DNA of 6,299 bases. Origin: an uncultured Azospirillum sp. (GTDB lineage: Bacteria > Pseudomonadota > Alphaproteobacteria > RF32 > CAG-239). Positions 5,715 through 6,299 of this stretch are shown here, in pieces (within the stretch, counting starts at the first letter, position 1; every line of letters begins with the position of its first letter). The translations under genes were made by a program, and so were the position numbers. Under the pieces are notes generated by a model. The model saw nothing but the letters and a program-made list of their open reading frames with translations, was not told where the DNA came from and did no database searches. The stretch is taken from contig UQAB01000046.1 in NCBI GenBank assembly GCA_900538765.1, forward strand, positions 1-6,299. Direction: 5' to 3'.

Positions 5715-6299
5715 TTAGAAAGAAATAACTGGACGAACAGCACCATTTCCTCCGATTGTATGATCACCGTTGCACTCTGAACTAAGACCACCATAACCAT
5801 ATATTTGAAAGAACCACGCGGAGTGCGCATTGCATATAGTTGAAGACCAAATATATCTATTTTCTTCATTAATCTGTATTCCATTCAACCTAGAAATGGT
5901 ATTATTAACAACTTTCAGATTATTATATAAACTATGTAGTACACCTGCAGCAGGCAGACACCACATTCCGTTTGTTTCAGGAGCTGTATTGGGTTTATAA
6001 TTAAATGCAGCCCACGCTGCCGGATATTTGTAAGCATCTCCAAACTGAATAATCTTTTGTGTATTTACACAAGAATCAAAATCATCTATTGCTTGTCCAT
6101 ATATCATTCGCTTAAGGCTGCCTGGTGTCACATACGTAATTGTCCAGTCAATATTCTTTTGAACCGGACTAACAGTCATCGCCCAACCGCAGTTATCTTT
6201 TATTGCAATCACCACGCCGATTGGTGTTTTTCCACTCTCTTTATCCGTCGTACAAGTTCCGTCACTGTTCAATATCTGCCCGATAGCACAATTCTTGGC
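5715..6299 (-). CDS. Secreted-type protein with C-terminal lectin-like (DUF1566/Fib_succ_major-like) domain, partial
   Basis: The minus-strand frame is open from the right edge to a TAA at 5715-5717, so the 5' end is missing and 194 residues are visible. An in-frame TTG at 6270-6272 is not a convincing start, because the sequence before it (AKNCAIGQIL) already belongs to the protein. The visible part begins with a cysteine-containing junction (CAIGQILNSDGTC, 4-16), then GKTPIGVV (23-30), a middle region with YPAAWAAFNY (92-101), GMWCLPAAGVLHSLYNNL (111-128), IWSST (150-154) and the terminal VRPVISF (188-194). This series is what I remember from DUF1566/Fibrobacter-paralogous-type domains at the ends of cysteine-rich secreted proteins of gut bacteria, thought to adopt a C-type-lectin-like fold. 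Seven cysteines are present. Ligand binding or adhesion is inference. The DNA is A+T-rich (25% G+C in 5881-5940 by hand count, against about 58% in a sample of ppiD at 4561-4620). The terminator abuts the stop. Confidence 0.72.
   Translation of the reverse strand, partial: AKNCAIGQILNSDGTCTTDKESGKTPIGVVIAIKDNCGWAMTVSPVQKNIDWTITYVTPGSLKRMIYGQAIDDFDSCVNTQKIIQFGDAYKYPAAWAAFNYKPNTAPETNGMWCLPAAGVLHSLYNNLKVVNNTISRLNGIQINEENRYIWSSTICNAHSAWFFQIYGYGGLSSECNGDHTIGGNGAVRPVISF

Noticed and set aside
5590..5715. In-frame continuation after the ppiD TAA (about 42 sense codons), as a possible stop-codon read-through product
   Set aside because: An open run of this length is common by chance, the ppiD protein already has its usual length, and the frame passes through a terminator.
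5645..5884. 79-codon minus-strand frame overlapping the lectin-like gene
   Set aside because: It crosses the terminator at 5675-5708 and overlaps the frame that carries WSST and VRPV.
6270..6272. TTG as a start of the right-hand gene
   Set aside because: The frame is open to the window edge with a protein-like, cysteine-containing sequence before it, so the gene is better described as 5'-truncated by the window.

Overview
The window looks like a piece of an alphaproteobacterial chromosome, probably from an A+T-leaning, uncultured host-associated lineage. That placement is inference. It rests on the tpiA-secG-pyrG order with a divergent ppiD-type gene, which I know from Alphaproteobacteria, and on cysteine-rich secreted-type proteins at both edges, which I associate with gut alphaproteobacteria. 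No rRNA, tRNA, CRISPR array, transposase, integrase or reverse transcriptase is visible.

Layout from left to right. Positions 1-546 (+) hold the 3' end of a cysteine-rich protein gene whose start lies outside the window. It ends at a strong bidirectional terminator (580-619). Convergent to it is a minus-strand housekeeping group transcribed right to left: tpiA (2766-3530), secG (2412-2747) and pyrG (654-2321). tpiA and secG are 18 bp apart and almost certainly co-transcribed. secG and pyrG are separated by 90 bp that hold a perfect hairpin and a 13-codon mini-ORF. An A+T-rich region (3531-3723) with a palindrome and a candidate tpiA promoter separates this group from the plus-strand ppiD-like periplasmic chaperone gene (3724-5589). 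After ppiD come a hairpin overlapping its stop codon and then a second bidirectional terminator (5675-5708). That terminator is shared with a convergent minus-strand gene (5715-6299). This gene is also cut by the window edge and encodes a secreted-type protein ending in a C-type-lectin-like domain with WSST and VRPV motifs.

The core genes are ordinary and intact. They cover glycolysis (triosephosphate isomerase), the Sec translocon accessory subunit SecG, pyrimidine nucleotide synthesis (CTP synthase) and outer-membrane/periplasmic protein folding (PpiD). SecG and PpiD both act at the Sec exit site, so they form a natural functional pair. The two edge genes differ from the core in composition and content. 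They are cysteine-rich or lectin-like, A+T-rich for most of their length, and look like fast-evolving surface proteins.

I found no complete, clearly new biological system. The observations most worth following are the lectin-like C-terminus at 5715-6299 (a possible diversification target), the mosaic cysteine-rich gene at 1-546, and the hairpin plus mini-ORF in front of pyrG.
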